The position numbers and the translations under genes were made by a program. Shown here piece after piece: positions 16,101 to 24,802 of a stretch of 64,000 nt of DNA (position 1 is its first letter; every line of letters begins with the position of its first letter). The stretch is from Polyangium fumosum (GTDB lineage: Bacteria; Myxococcota_A; Polyangia; Polyangiales; Polyangiaceae): the NCBI RefSeq assembly GCF_005144585.1, contig NZ_SSMQ01000007.1, positions 124,001-188,000 of the forward strand. Reading direction: 5' to 3'. The notes under the pieces are model-generated. The model was given only the letters and a program-made list of their open reading frames with translations. It searched no databases and was not told the origin of the DNA.

Positions 16101-18911
16101 CGTCACGGTCGCGCCCTCGACGGGCCGCCCCTCAGGGTCGATCACGCCGAGCTCGACGGGCACGTCGTCGCCCACCCCATACCACGTCTGCGGGAGCTTC
16201 ATCCCGGCATATCGTTTGGCCGGATGAACCACAACGCTCCCCCTGCCTGCGACGTGGCGGTGCGAGGCGTCGGTCACGTCCGCCTCGATCACGAATTTCT
16301 GCGGCCCGAGCGCGGACGCAATTTCGAGCGCCTGCACGACCGCGAGCTTTCCATCGGCCGAGAGCGACCCCTCGCCCGCGCGCGACCACGGCTGCTCCTC
16401 GTCGTCGTACCAGCGAGGCGCACGCCGGAACGAGAGCCCCGCCGAGGTCAAAGGCCCCTCCGGGAAAGGCGCGCCCTCGCGCCGCACCGTCCACGAGGCG
16501 ATCGCGCCGTCCATCGGCGCGCCAAACAAATACCGCGCCCGCACCTCGGCCCGCATCGTATTCTTGGCGTCCGCGGCGGCATCGACGTCGACCACGAACC
16601 GAGGTGGCTCGAATTCAGCGACCTGCACGATCGTCTGCGCGAGCGGCTCACCCTCCTTTTCCGGCTGCTCCAGGAGGATCTGGTGACGGCCGATCTTGGC
16701 GTCGGCCGGAATCGTGATCGTCGTGGAGAGGCTGCCCATGTCGTTCGTCGTGAGCGTCTGCTGGAAGACGTCGTCGCCCGTCGGGCCCACGACGTGCAAT
16801 CGCAGGGATGCGCCTGCGATGGGCGCGAGCGCGGCCCCGTCGGGCTTCCGGACGGTTGCCTTGACGAACACGCTCGATCCGGGCCGATAAATGCCGCGGT
16901 CCGTCAGGACGAACGCCCGGCCGAACGACGAGGGCGCGCCCTCGCCCGAGGCGAGGTCGGGAAAGATTTGCCGCTCCGTGATGCCATCGCCGTCGAGCGG
17001 CAGGATGAAATCCGCGTCCTGCGCGCGCACGTCGAGGAACGGCCGCTCCGTCGCGCGCAGGTCGAAAGGCAGAAGCGCGATGCCCGAGGCATCCGTGGTC
17101 ACGCCGGCCGAATTCTCGTCGCCCGAGAGGCGCACGAGCGCGCCCTGCACCGGCGCGCCGCCCGCGAGCCGCGAGACCTGCACGATCGTCGCATTCGGCG
17201 TCGCGCGGGTATGCACGGCGAGCGAGCGCTCGTCGCCGGGCCGAATCAGCGCGACGAGGGGCTTGCCCGCCTCGCTCCCCCGCGGAAACTTCGCGAGCTT
17301 CGCGTTGAAGGCAATCTCATCGGCCGCGATCGACGTGACGTAACTTTGCCCCGCCGAGAGGTGCTTCGACAGGTCGAGCTGCGTCGTGACAAGCTTGTTT
17401 CGTTCAGCCTTGATGGGGATCGAAATCCGCACGGGCGCCGCCTCGGGGGGCAGCTCCCGCGTGCGCACGCGCCGGAGCGCGGCCTCCTGCGCGGCGCGAT
17501 CCGTGGACGCGACGGGCCAGGCGAGGAGCGAGGCTTTGGCGACGTTGCGCGAGGTCACGGCGAAATGGCGCGTCGTCTCGGGATCGAGCCACAACATACC
17601 GTCCGCCATCGTCACGCTCGCGGGCATCGGGGCCATCTCCGTGCGGAAGGAGACGGGTTTTCCGAGGCGGCTGCCGTGATCGTCGACGAGGCCGTCGATC
17701 GAGACCTCGTACGACTTCGAAGGTTCGAACTCGCCGCGGATCACGATTTCATTGTCCCAGCGCTCGTTCCGCACGGTCATGTTCCGCACGGCCGGGCTCA
17801 CGCGCACGCGGGCCGCGAGTTTCTCGTCCGGGGTCGCGATCGCCTGATTGAACGACACGCGAATCTCGCGCCCCGCGGTGTAGAGCTTCCCGTCCTGGAA
17901 CGTGCACGACCGCTGCCGCCCGTCGTCGTCCCAGTACCATTCACACGTCACCTCCAGAAAGGCGAGCGCCTCGGCGACGGTCACGTCGATCTCCTGCGCC
18001 TGGTGTAATTTTTCCAGGAACCGCGGCTTCGCGTGAAGGGCCAGCTTCGTGCCGGCCGCGACGGGCGTGACGGGGCGGACGAGCACGACGAACTTCGGAT
18101 CGACCTTGATCCCCTGGAACGTCGGCGTCTTCGGGTGATCGAACACGACGGAGATGGGCCTCTCGGTCGCCGCGTCGGTCAACGTGACGAGGCTCCGCGC
18201 AAGGCCGAGATCGATGGGCTGATCATAAAGAACCGCGAACGTCTCGCGGGCACCGACATCCCGGCCGTCATTCGGGTGCATCGCAATCACGCGGTGGCGG
18301 CCGGCGACAGGGATGTAGCCGAGATCCTTGCCGGCAATCGTGACGCCCGGGGTCGCCTTGAATTGCGCTTTCCAGGCCTCCTTCAGGCCGGCGCCCGCGG
18401 GCGTCTTCACTTCGCCGAGCTCCACGCCGTACGTGGTCTCCGCGTCGAACGGACGCTTCGCCACGAATTCGAGCGTGGTCTCACTCAGCCAATACGCCTC
18501 GCCCTCCACGCTCGGCGTCAAGCGAATCGTGCCCTCTGCGGCCTTCGTGGGCCCTTTTGCGGCGGGGTCGGGCGCGGGGCGCGCGACCCGCTGATTGAAG
18601 ACGATGCGGAACGAGGTGCCGCGAAAGGAGAATTTTCGGTCGTCGTCGAGGCTCGGGCTCTGGACGCTGAGGTCGGTGGAGGTGCGGTCGACCTCGTCGC
18701 CGTACACCGGCAAGCGATCCTTCCGCGACACGGCCGGGGGGAAGACCAGCGGCTCGTCCCCCTTGTGCACGGCCCGCTCGATGACGACGGGCGGCGGAGG
18801 TTGTCCGGGCAGGGTCGTGGGAACGGAGGGCGTGCTGCAAACGAGGCCAAACGAGGAGGCAAACAGGACGGCCGGGACGAGCCAGAGGGGACGGGTGCGG
18901 GCGGAGGACAT
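13170..18911 (-). CDS. Bacterial alpha-2-macroglobulin lipoprotein (YfhM-like)
   Basis: 1913 residues. A lipoprotein signal (SSFGLVC) lies within the first 26 residues and is followed by a long series of MG domains. The family's thioester motif is intact as CVEQ near residue 1437, in YPHGCVEQTTSS. A hydrophobic alpha-helical thioester domain and a receptor-like C-terminal domain follow. The family traps proteases that enter the periplasm through the reactive thioester, protecting the wall next to PbpC. The start at 18911 is the ATG beginning the signal peptide; an upstream ATG (18965) would bury it. The divergent neighbour is a putative cysteine peptidase. Confidence 0.92.
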   Translation of the reverse strand: MSSARTRPLWLVPAVLFASSFGLVCSTPSVPTTLPGQPPPPVVIERAVHKGDEPLVFPPAVSRKDRLPVYGDEVDRTSTDLSVQSPSLDDDRKFSFRGTSFRIVFNQRVARPAPDPAAKGPTKAAEGTIRLTPSVEGEAYWLSETTLEFVAKRPFDAETTYGVELGEVKTPAGAGLKEAWKAQFKATPGVTIAGKDLGYIPVAGRHRVIAMHPNDGRDVGARETFAVLYDQPIDLGLARSLVTLTDAATERPISVVFDHPKTPTFQGIKVDPKFVVLVRPVTPVAAGTKLALHAKPRFLEKLHQAQEIDVTVAEALAFLEVTCEWYWDDDGRQRSCTFQDGKLYTAGREIRVSFNQAIATPDEKLAARVRVSPAVRNMTVRNERWDNEIVIRGEFEPSKSYEVSIDGLVDDHGSRLGKPVSFRTEMAPMPASVTMADGMLWLDPETTRHFAVTSRNVAKASLLAWPVASTDRAAQEAALRRVRTRELPPEAAPVRISIPIKAERNKLVTTQLDLSKHLSAGQSYVTSIAADEIAFNAKLAKFPRGSEAGKPLVALIRPGDERSLAVHTRATPNATIVQVSRLAGGAPVQGALVRLSGDENSAGVTTDASGIALLPFDLRATERPFLDVRAQDADFILPLDGDGITERQIFPDLASGEGAPSSFGRAFVLTDRGIYRPGSSVFVKATVRKPDGAALAPIAGASLRLHVVGPTGDDVFQQTLTTNDMGSLSTTITIPADAKIGRHQILLEQPEKEGEPLAQTIVQVAEFEPPRFVVDVDAAADAKNTMRAEVRARYLFGAPMDGAIASWTVRREGAPFPEGPLTSAGLSFRRAPRWYDDEEQPWSRAGEGSLSADGKLAVVQALEIASALGPQKFVIEADVTDASHRHVAGRGSVVVHPAKRYAGMKLPQTWYGVGDDVPVELGVIDPEGRPVEGATVTAKLERVEWQYARRRGAGGSLEWDWTSKKIEAGRCTVTSGKQPVTCKVNIGRSGSYEITAEVDGRTGGAMGLWAYGSEGEALPAAPERPHALDLSADKSKYAPGETAKILVRNPFPEATLVTTIEQGDLLEKRAMRVKAGATVIDVPLRAEHAPYVHATATLLPIGAKGRAATDYKIGAVRLPVSMAGARLEVAARSDKPFYRPGDEAEIDIEVTDGGKPEGDAEVALAVVDEGVLRLTDFHPIDPAAALRPGRGLSFRVRDSRSDLGELFERSHVPGDGGGAALSTITEARKKFVETALFKPDVRPDAQGKAKVRFKLPDNLTEFRIMAVALDREGKGAKSEASFLVKKPVMLVPVVPRFARVGDRFEAATMLHNETAAALGATVRLGARSQTVNVPAGSKVRVGFSLEPAAAGALPLLFSAEDEAGKKLDEVEAKLVVDEPGIDERPRLGGAFVRKEEVLLDVPAGVIERGGFLTVKVGEHLWPELGARLEWLLGYPHGCVEQTTSSTLPLIAARTILPRIGVTRLSEGELQKRIAAGMQRLATMRTDSGGLAYWPGGDEPNVYGTAYAIRAVILAKKAGINPPAGLFEGMQRFLADRMLDEDTAPEVSAAIAESLADAGALERSAADALFDRKNDQSVFGLGSLALALASLPEQEDRVKTLLDMIEASFDERGALSNTKRMNDFYYYGSPARSRAQAAIALARLRRSSTILPLLLREIAADMDDYTTQATAYSLLALGQHLEVSTDDGATVRVKLDGESLAPTADLGFGSKEFAIPLSRVRGKKMKLVLEAEGDRSVGYAMTSAWQRAIAAADSPAGTRGENGPSIYRVISDPRGGAVDLSKVKAGDLLRVALYARLPEVGDERRGYVALTDRLPAGFEPVQPDLATVASAPGIDAHHPFYSALRWSSSEASHIEMRDDRVNVYFDKVWGDSVAATYLVRATTPGVFALPAAAGELMYEPDSVGYSDAGQVTIQ

Positions 18912-19109
18912 GGTCCGTGCACCTTCCACGCCCTGCGCCGCTCGGAGAGGTGAATGAAAACGCATGGTTACGAACTCCGATGTGTGTCCGGCGTGCCGCG
19001 ACGTGTGGAAACCACGCCGCGGGGTGGGCCCGACCGGGACGGCGCGCGCATGCGAGGCACCATCGTTCGATGCTACCACCATTTCCCACGCAGAGCGTCA
19101 TGCAAAGAA

Positions 19110-19125
19110 TGGCAAAAAGCCTGCT
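19110..19125 (+). promoter_or_regulatory. Candidate sigma-54 (-24/-12) promoter
   Basis: TGGCAAAAAGCCTGCT carries GG and GC exactly 10 bp apart, with TGGCA at -24 and TGC at -12. This fits the RpoN pattern TGGCAC-N5-TTGCW with mismatches. The predicted transcript start is near 19136, about 42 bp before the ATG at 19178, which has GGAGG 5 nt upstream. Myxobacteria use many sigma-54 promoters. No activator site was identified. Confidence 0.45.
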
Positions 19126-19177
19126 CGTGTCTAGAAATGGCAAGGCTTCGAGGGCATGATTCCGGGGGGAGGATCGA

Positions 19178-20284
19178 ATGAGCGCGGTCACGGTCGAAAG
19201 CCTCTTCGAAGAGCTCGCCGGCACCATCGAACAGTGGACGGTACCGCCGAGCCGCATTCCTGGATGGACGGAGCCTCCGCGGCCCTGGCGCGCGACGATC
19301 GATGACGCGCTGCGTGTGCTTTCGGGGGACGGGCGGCTCGCGCGGGTCGACGCGCTCGGGCATCCCCTCGTGGAATCACTCGTGGCCATCGCGACGCGCC
19401 CGCTCTGGAGCTTCTTCGCGGCAGAGGAAGGCCGAAATCGGGCGCTCGGCGAGCTCGTCCAGAACCTCGCGAATCCGGGGCGCATCAACCAAGGGCTCAA
19501 GGGCACGTGCGCCGCGACGTGCGTCGAGATTTATCTCGCCATGAAGGATCCGGCCGAATACGCGCGCCTCGTGGCCGGCCTCATTTCCGCGTCCGGACGG
19601 GTCACGCTGCGGTCGGGCGGGGAGCTCGTCTGCGACGAGGACATCCTTTTGCCGAGCGCCGGCGAGCGCGGCCGCAATCCCATCAGCCGGATCTTCCAGG
19701 CCGCGTGCATGGAGTTCGCGTATCCCGATCTCGATTACGACAACATCATGGACTGCCACTTCAAGGGCGAGGAGTGCATCGGGGGCGGGCTCGAAATGGG
19801 CGCGTTCGAGCGTCTCCTCGTCGCGGTCACGGGCAAACCTTGGAAGACGCTCTCGACGCAGCACGCGATGATGGCGAAGGCGCTCGCGAAGCTCGGCATC
19901 TCGACGGAGGGCGTCGCCGACCTCGCGCGCGACGGGCTCTCGATCGTCGAGCAATCGACGCGCAAAGGGGAGCCGGTCTTCGCGACGATCGTGCTCCCCG
20001 CCGTGACGAGCTTCCAGGGCAACACAGGGGGCGAGCCCATCCGGCACGCGGAGCACAAGATCCTGGTGCTCTCGGTCGACGGGGCGGAAGGAGTCGTGCA
20101 TTACGACGATCCCATCGATCCACACGAACGCTGGTTCGAAGGCGCGAACGTGCGGATCGAGGACGAATACGGCCGGTGCAGCATGCCGATCGCCGATTTC
20201 GAGCGGCTCCTCGGCGACCTTTCATATCGCGAGGAACTATGGGATCGGTCGCTGCCCCGGCCCATGGTGGGCAACCAAGGCTGA
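19178..20284 (+). CDS. Putative papain-like cysteine peptidase, unknown family
   Basis: 368 residues, no signal peptide. I do not recognise the family. A Gln-Cys-His-Asp arrangement is visible: Q105 then C111 and C115 in INQGLKGTCAATC, H290 and H293 in IRHAEHKILVL, and D309/D310 in VHYDDPID. This order, with Gln six residues before Cys and a His followed by a hydrophobic strand, is the pattern of papain-fold peptidases and acyltransferases. A central IFQAACMEFAYPDLDYD region is also distinct. The catalytic reading is inference. It is divergent from the macroglobulin gene, with a candidate sigma-54 promoter and a strong ribosome site. It could equally be a transglutaminase-like or effector protein. 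Confidence 0.5.
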   Translation: MSAVTVESLFEELAGTIEQWTVPPSRIPGWTEPPRPWRATIDDALRVLSGDGRLARVDALGHPLVESLVAIATRPLWSFFAAEEGRNRALGELVQNLANPGRINQGLKGTCAATCVEIYLAMKDPAEYARLVAGLISASGRVTLRSGGELVCDEDILLPSAGERGRNPISRIFQAACMEFAYPDLDYDNIMDCHFKGEECIGGGLEMGAFERLLVAVTGKPWKTLSTQHAMMAKALAKLGISTEGVADLARDGLSIVEQSTRKGEPVFATIVLPAVTSFQGNTGGEPIRHAEHKILVLSVDGAEGVVHYDDPIDPHERWFEGANVRIEDEYGRCSMPIADFERLLGDLSYREELWDRSLPRPMVGNQG

Positions 20285-20294
20285 GCGCGTCCGC

Positions 20295-22082
20295 TCAACC
20301 GGCGTAGGCCTCGTCTTGCTCGATCCGGCTCAGCACCCAGTCGAACGTGCTTGCCTCGACGAGCGTCCCGCAATAGCCGCAGCGCTCGGCCATCTCCATG
20401 GTGAGCGTCGCGCCGCATTGCGGGCAGGCCGGCGCGGCACGCGTGGGGCCGTGTTGCGTCGCGCTCCGCACGAGGGTCCAGTATTCGGTGTACGCGCGCT
20501 CCTTGTTGCGCCGGCCGCCGACGACGGCGTTATCTCCCACGCGGATCGTATAATCGAGCCCGGTCGCATGCACCCGCACGGTCGCGGCCTCGTACCACCG
20601 ATCCGAGGCGATCCGCACGAGCTCGATCCGCAGGATGCGCGCATTCTCGGTCACGTTCCGGAGCCCCTGCTGCCGATAAGCGTCGATCCAGTAACTCTGC
20701 GCCCTCCACAGCCGGTCCGTCAGGCAAGGCCGGGCGCGGTTCCATTCGAGCGACGTCCACGCGTGCTGCATGGCGGTGAAGATCCATTGCACGCGCCCGA
20801 AGAACGTCGATTCCGTGAAGGACGCGTCGCGCCGCGCCATCTCCATACGTTGCGCCGAGAGCCCGGGATCGAAGACCGTGGGCAGCTCCGTGCCCTCCTC
20901 CTCCGTCGTGCCCGTGAGCATGGGGCCGCGTGCCTCGCGGGCGAGGAGGTCGATCCGCTCGACGACCCAGTCGAATTGCCCCGAGTCCACGGCCTGGCTG
21001 CAATACGTGCAGCGCCCGTGCGTCGTGCGTTCGAGCGGCGCGCCGCAGTTCGGGCAGACGAACGAGCGGACCCGATCGGGCGAGCGCGAGCGCGCGCCCA
21101 AGGCGCGCACGAAGGTCCAGCGCTCCAGCGCGTACAAGGACGTCGGGGGCGCGCCCTGCGGATCCTCGGTGTAATTCGACTCGAGCTCCACGACGAGCCG
21201 GCTCTGCTGGGTCCGCGTATCGATCACGAACGACACGAGCCGGAGCGAGCCGACGATGACGGTCGTGACCGGGACGCGCGGCAAGCTGCCGAGGGTCGTC
21301 CGCGCGGTCGGGCGAAGATAAGGCGAATACTTTTCGAGCGCATTCGAGCCGCGGGCCGTGTGCGCCTCGGCGTAGAGCGCGGTGATGAAGTCTTCGAGCA
21401 GGATGACCGAGAAATCCGGGTCCTGGCCGCGCAGCCGTTCCATCTTGCGGCGGACCTCGGCCGGGCTCTCCTCGGGCTCGGACGGCGCGTACATGGGCGC
21501 GGAGAGATGGCCCGCGGAGGACCAGCCCACGTCGAGCTGATTGCGCTTTCGTTGCCTCCGGAGCAAGAGCCCGAGGAGGAACATGGGCGCCGCGAGCACG
21601 CCCGCGCCCACGGCGAAGAAGCCGGCGCCGAAGACGAACCCGGCGACACGCTCGGCCGTCGACGTGGTGTCGGGCCCGATCGGAATGGGCGCGTGCGGCG
21701 CAGGCGCCGCATAAATCGAGGCGCCGGGCGAGGGGGCTTCGCGGGCGCGAAGAGCCCCACTCTGATCTCGAAAAGCCCAGACTGTCTTGCGCGGCGTGCC
21801 GCCGCCGGAGCTCCTCGATCCACTCCCGGTGGTGCCGCCGATCGAGACCGGCCGGCTTCCCCAGCTCGAACCGGAGGACCGGCTCCCGCTGCTGCTGCTC
21901 GACGAACGGCTCCCGCTGCTGCTGCTCGACGATCGGCTCGGGCTGCTGCTGCTGCCGGACGAGCGTGAGCCTCCTCCCTTGAAGGAGCTGCCGCCGCCGG
22001 GACGCGCGTAGGCCGTATCGTTGGATCCCAAAAGGAGGAGCGAGAGGAGCACCGATCCGAGGAGCCGCTTGCGCCGTTTCAT
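20295..22082 (-). CDS. Tim44-like envelope protein with internal duplication and two zinc ribbons
   Basis: 595 residues. A signal peptide (GSVLLSLLLLG) is followed by a Ser/Gly/Arg low-complexity tract (about 30-95) and a transmembrane segment near 145-170 (FGAGFFAVGAGVL). Two repeated modules follow. Each has a Tim44-like alpha/beta domain and ends in a zinc ribbon followed by the same phrase: CPNCGA...CTYC...FDWVVERI and CPQCGA...CGYC...FDWVLSRI. The Tim44-like fold binds lipid or protein surfaces. It is the last gene of a lipoprotein-TPM-Tim44 operon (2-bp gaps), so a role in envelope maintenance is likely but unproven. It is convergent with the peptidase gene. Confidence 0.75.
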   Translation of the reverse strand: MKRRKRLLGSVLLSLLLLGSNDTAYARPGGGSSFKGGGSRSSGSSSSPSRSSSSSSGSRSSSSSSGSRSSGSSWGSRPVSIGGTTGSGSRSSGGGTPRKTVWAFRDQSGALRAREAPSPGASIYAAPAPHAPIPIGPDTTSTAERVAGFVFGAGFFAVGAGVLAAPMFLLGLLLRRQRKRNQLDVGWSSAGHLSAPMYAPSEPEESPAEVRRKMERLRGQDPDFSVILLEDFITALYAEAHTARGSNALEKYSPYLRPTARTTLGSLPRVPVTTVIVGSLRLVSFVIDTRTQQSRLVVELESNYTEDPQGAPPTSLYALERWTFVRALGARSRSPDRVRSFVCPNCGAPLERTTHGRCTYCSQAVDSGQFDWVVERIDLLAREARGPMLTGTTEEEGTELPTVFDPGLSAQRMEMARRDASFTESTFFGRVQWIFTAMQHAWTSLEWNRARPCLTDRLWRAQSYWIDAYRQQGLRNVTENARILRIELVRIASDRWYEAATVRVHATGLDYTIRVGDNAVVGGRRNKERAYTEYWTLVRSATQHGPTRAAPACPQCGATLTMEMAERCGYCGTLVEASTFDWVLSRIEQDEAYAG

Positions 22083-22084
22083 GG

Positions 22085-22711
22085 TCACGTCACCTCGTCG
22101 CTGAGCTCGTTGATGTCGTCCGCGCGCGGCGGAAGTGCTTCCTTCAGCCAGGCGCCGAGGCCTCGGACCGCGGAGGCAAACCCCTCCATGGGCAACCCCG
22201 CGGCCACGGCGCGCTCGATCCCGCGGATCGCCTCGCCCGGCTGTCCGTCGCTCTCGCGGCGCAGGATGCCGATATCCGTGACGACCTCGGCCCGGCGCTC
22301 GAAGACGGAAATGTAAATGAGAATGCCCGTGCGGTCCCGGGTCCCCGCGATCCCCTGGTCCAGAAACGCCTCCCGCGCAGCCGCGCGCACCTGGCGCGCC
22401 AGCAATGCTTTCGGCAAGAGGAGCCGCCGCAAGGGCGCGAGGTTGGCGCACAAGACGGCGCCCGCGAGGAACAGGAGGAGCAGCGCCGGCGGCACGAGGT
22501 CATCCGTGAACTCGGTCGGCGCATAGATGTACACGCAGAGGCCGACGAACGCGCAGAGCACGCCGAACAGATAATCGGCCTGGCGGTAGGCCCCCGATCG
22601 GGGCCGCACCGTGATCACGATCTCGGCGGAGCACGTCGCCTCGACCTCCTTGATGAGGCCCTCGATCTGCGCCCGCGCCGCACCGTCCTTTCGCCATGAT
22701 ATCGACGCCAT
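22085..22711 (-). CDS. TPM-domain membrane protein
   Basis: 208 residues. The N-terminal half holds a pair of membrane helices (about 50-100, LFGVLCAFVGLCVYIYA and LVPPALLLLFLAGAVLC). The C-terminal half resembles the TPM (TLP18.3/Psb32/MOLO-1) domain, with AREAFLDQGIAGTRDRTGILIYISVFERRAEVV split by the usual R-x-G-I-L-I-Y core. A conserved CSAEIVI strand lies near residue 27. TPM proteins act on the outer face of membranes and often pair with LemA or Tim44-like proteins. The start at 22711 leaves a 2-bp gap to the upstream lipoprotein gene. Confidence 0.75.
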   Translation of the reverse strand: MASISWRKDGAARAQIEGLIKEVEATCSAEIVITVRPRSGAYRQADYLFGVLCAFVGLCVYIYAPTEFTDDLVPPALLLLFLAGAVLCANLAPLRRLLLPKALLARQVRAAAREAFLDQGIAGTRDRTGILIYISVFERRAEVVTDIGILRRESDGQPGEAIRGIERAVAAGLPMEGFASAVRGLGAWLKEALPPRADDINELSDEVT

Positions 22712-22713
22712 GA

Positions 22714-23523
22714 TCAATCCTCGGTGGGCAGACCGGGGAGAGCCTTCCGCGCCGCGGCCTTCAGGGCCTCCTCGATGTTGCGACGAAAATTCCCGGCAAT
22801 GGCCGCCTTGACGTTCGCCCCGTCGTCGGTGACGTCGATCGCGGCGCTGTTCTCCGCGACGAACCCGAATCCGCCGAGGTGGCTGCTCGTTTCCACGTCG
22901 AACACGAGCACCTCGGCCTTCAGATACCCGCCGTCGAACCGATGGCACGTCCCGGCGTCGGCCGCGCCTCCGTCGTCCGTGCCTGCGTCGAACAGGCTAC
23001 AGGCCGTGGACGTCGTCGGCGCCGAGGGCTCGACGAACGCAATCGAGCGGATGACGAGCAGATACCGGAGCGCCTCGCAAAGGTCGAGCACCTCGTCCGC
23101 GCGATAACTGCTGATCGTCGGCGGCGCCGATTGCGGGTACGCCGCGTCGTACGGCTCCCGGTGCGTCGTGAGCACCGACGCGCATCGATTGATCGTCCCC
23201 GTCGCGGCAATCCGATGCGGCACGTTCCCGAGCTCGGCGAGATTGTCGAGGTCCTCCAGGTATGCGATCGAGGCATTGACCCCGGCGATGCCGCTGCCCC
23301 ACGCCACCACCGGCGCAGGGCCCCCCGCGATGTGGACGGCGTCGCTCGACACCACGGGCAAGGCGCGTGCTTGCTCCCGCAGGGCCTTGACGTTGGCGAG
23401 CTTCGCCTCGACCGGGGCGCGATGCTCGGCGAGGACGTCCTTCAGGTCCTTGCCGAGGAAGCACCCTGCCGCGAATGCAGGAGCGAGGAGGAAAAGGAAA
23501 CACCGCGCCGTCCGGAGAGGCAT
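22714..23523 (-). CDS. Lipoprotein of the TPM/Tim44 operon
   Basis: 269 residues. The signal peptide has a clear lipobox (FAAGC at 16-20). I recognise no domain in the mature part. It starts with a helical stretch (KDVLAEHRAPVEAKLANVKALREQ), has a middle segment with EVLDLCEALRYLLVIRS, an Asp/Gly/Ala-rich insert with three cysteines, and a C-terminal strand-helix region (EVLVFDVETSSHLGGFGF). It is first of three closely spaced genes with the TPM and Tim44-like proteins. It may be the surface-anchored component, which is inference from position. Confidence 0.7.
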   Translation of the reverse strand: MPLRTARCFLFLLAPAFAAGCFLGKDLKDVLAEHRAPVEAKLANVKALREQARALPVVSSDAVHIAGGPAPVVAWGSGIAGVNASIAYLEDLDNLAELGNVPHRIAATGTINRCASVLTTHREPYDAAYPQSAPPTISSYRADEVLDLCEALRYLLVIRSIAFVEPSAPTTSTACSLFDAGTDDGGAADAGTCHRFDGGYLKAEVLVFDVETSSHLGGFGFVAENSAAIDVTDDGANVKAAIAGNFRRNIEEALKAAARKALPGLPTED

Positions 23524-23562
23524 GCGGGCCAGTCTACCAGCCCTCGCCTCGTCCGTGCGTCG

Positions 23563-23955
23563 TCAGCAGGCGCCGGCGCAACCGCGGACGCTGTGGAACC
23601 AGAGGCCGCCCTGGTTTTCGCAGGCGTCGCGCTCGAGCTTGATCGTACAGCAGCGCTTCGCCCCGCCGCCGCAGACCTGCTCGACGGGGCCGCTCCGCAG
23701 GCAACAAACCTCGGTGTCCTCGTCGAGAGGCACGTCCATCTTGGGCTTCTCGGGCGCCGAGGGCAGCGAGACCGAGGGCGTCTGAGGCATGTCGACGGTC
23801 GGCACCTCGGGCACCTGGGGCAATTGCGGCAGCTCGACCTTCGGCGGCTGGGGCGCGTCCGGCAGGCCGATGAGCTGGCAACCCAAGGGGCCTCCCGCGA
23901 GGGCGACCATGACGAAGGGCACGCAGAGGGCGACGAGATGGCGGAGCGGCTTCAC
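23563..23955 (-). CDS. Small Pro-rich, Cys-rich lipoprotein
   Basis: About 130 residues from the GTG at 23955, which sits just after AAGGGG. A GTG at 23985 would add ten residues. A lipoprotein signal ends at GGPLGC, followed by a Pro/Val-rich spacer with repeated P-[QKE]-[LVM]-P units. The C-terminal domain of about 55 residues has nine cysteines including two CC pairs (EVCCL, KRCCT) and ends in GCAGAC. This is probably a disulfide-rich surface module on a wall-spanning stalk. The function is unknown. Confidence 0.62.
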   Translation of the reverse strand: MKPLRHLVALCVPFVMVALAGGPLGCQLIGLPDAPQPPKVELPQLPQVPEVPTVDMPQTPSVSLPSAPEKPKMDVPLDEDTEVCCLRSGPVEQVCGGGAKRCCTIKLERDACENQGGLWFHSVRGCAGAC

Positions 23956-24087
23956 GATCCCCTTGCATCGCCGAGGGACGGGCACCTCGGCGGACAGTTC
24001 AGGTCCACGTGTGTCTCACGAACACGCGCCGGTGGCAAGATCCCGCCAGCTCTTCCACCGGACCGCGCGGGACATTAGGGTCGCCGG

Positions 24088-24753
24088 ATGCCCGCCTGGA
24101 CCCTGCCTGCCCTCGTCGCGGCTTGCTTCTTCGGCCTGCACTACCTCGCCCTGCGCGCGTCGAGCGGGCGCATCGGCGACGCCCTCGGCGCGCTCTGCCT
24201 CGAAGGGACCGCGGCCCTCGGGATCGTCGCGTGGATCGCCCTGCGCCGCGAGGCAGAGAGCACACCCACGAGCACGCCCGGCGTCGTGTGGGCATGCCTC
24301 GCGGGCCTCTGCATCAGCGTCGCGACGACGCTTCTCTTCACGGCCCTGCGCCTCGGCGGTCCGGTCGCCGCGACGGGCACGCTCGCGCTCGGCGGCGGCG
24401 TGGTCCTCTCGGCCGCCCTCGCCCCGCTCATCTTCGGCGAGGGTTTTACGGTTCGGCGTGCGCTCGGCGTCGCGCTCGGCGTGATCGCGATGCTCCTGCT
24501 CGCGGCCCCTTCCGATGCGAAGGAAACGCCCCAAGAAGCAGGCGGGGAGGAGGCTTCACCCATGCCGACCGAGGATCGCCACACAGCCGAGTCCGACCAC
24601 GACCCCAAACGAGCGGTGGGCGTGCGCCAGCGAGAGATGCAGCACGGAGAGGTCGAGCGCGAGCGGGAACGTCAGCGCGCCGAGCCCACGATCGACGAGC
24701 TCGTCGAGGAGAACGATCCTCGTTCGAGCGCCGAGGAGTCCGAGGAGCTCTAG
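24088..24753 (+). CDS. EamA-like small multi-TM protein with charged tail
   Basis: 221 residues. Residues 1-147 form about five hydrophobic segments. They resemble half of an EamA/DMT transporter: LPALVAACFFGLHYLALR at the N-terminus and GTLALGGGVVLSAALAPLIFGE near the last two helices. Residues 150-221 are a highly charged Glu/Arg tail that should lie in the cytoplasm. Half-size EamA proteins work as dimers; the substrate is unknown. It lies 49 bp upstream of the YwiC-like gene on the same strand. Confidence 0.65.
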   Translation: MPAWTLPALVAACFFGLHYLALRASSGRIGDALGALCLEGTAALGIVAWIALRREAESTPTSTPGVVWACLAGLCISVATTLLFTALRLGGPVAATGTLALGGGVVLSAALAPLIFGEGFTVRRALGVALGVIAMLLLAAPSDAKETPQEAGGEEASPMPTEDRHTAESDHDPKRAVGVRQREMQHGEVERERERQRAEPTIDELVEENDPRSSAEESEEL

Positions 24754-24802
24754 CGCCGGGAGACCGTTGCCAGCGGGCGCGCGGAATGCGATGGGGGAAG
24801 GC

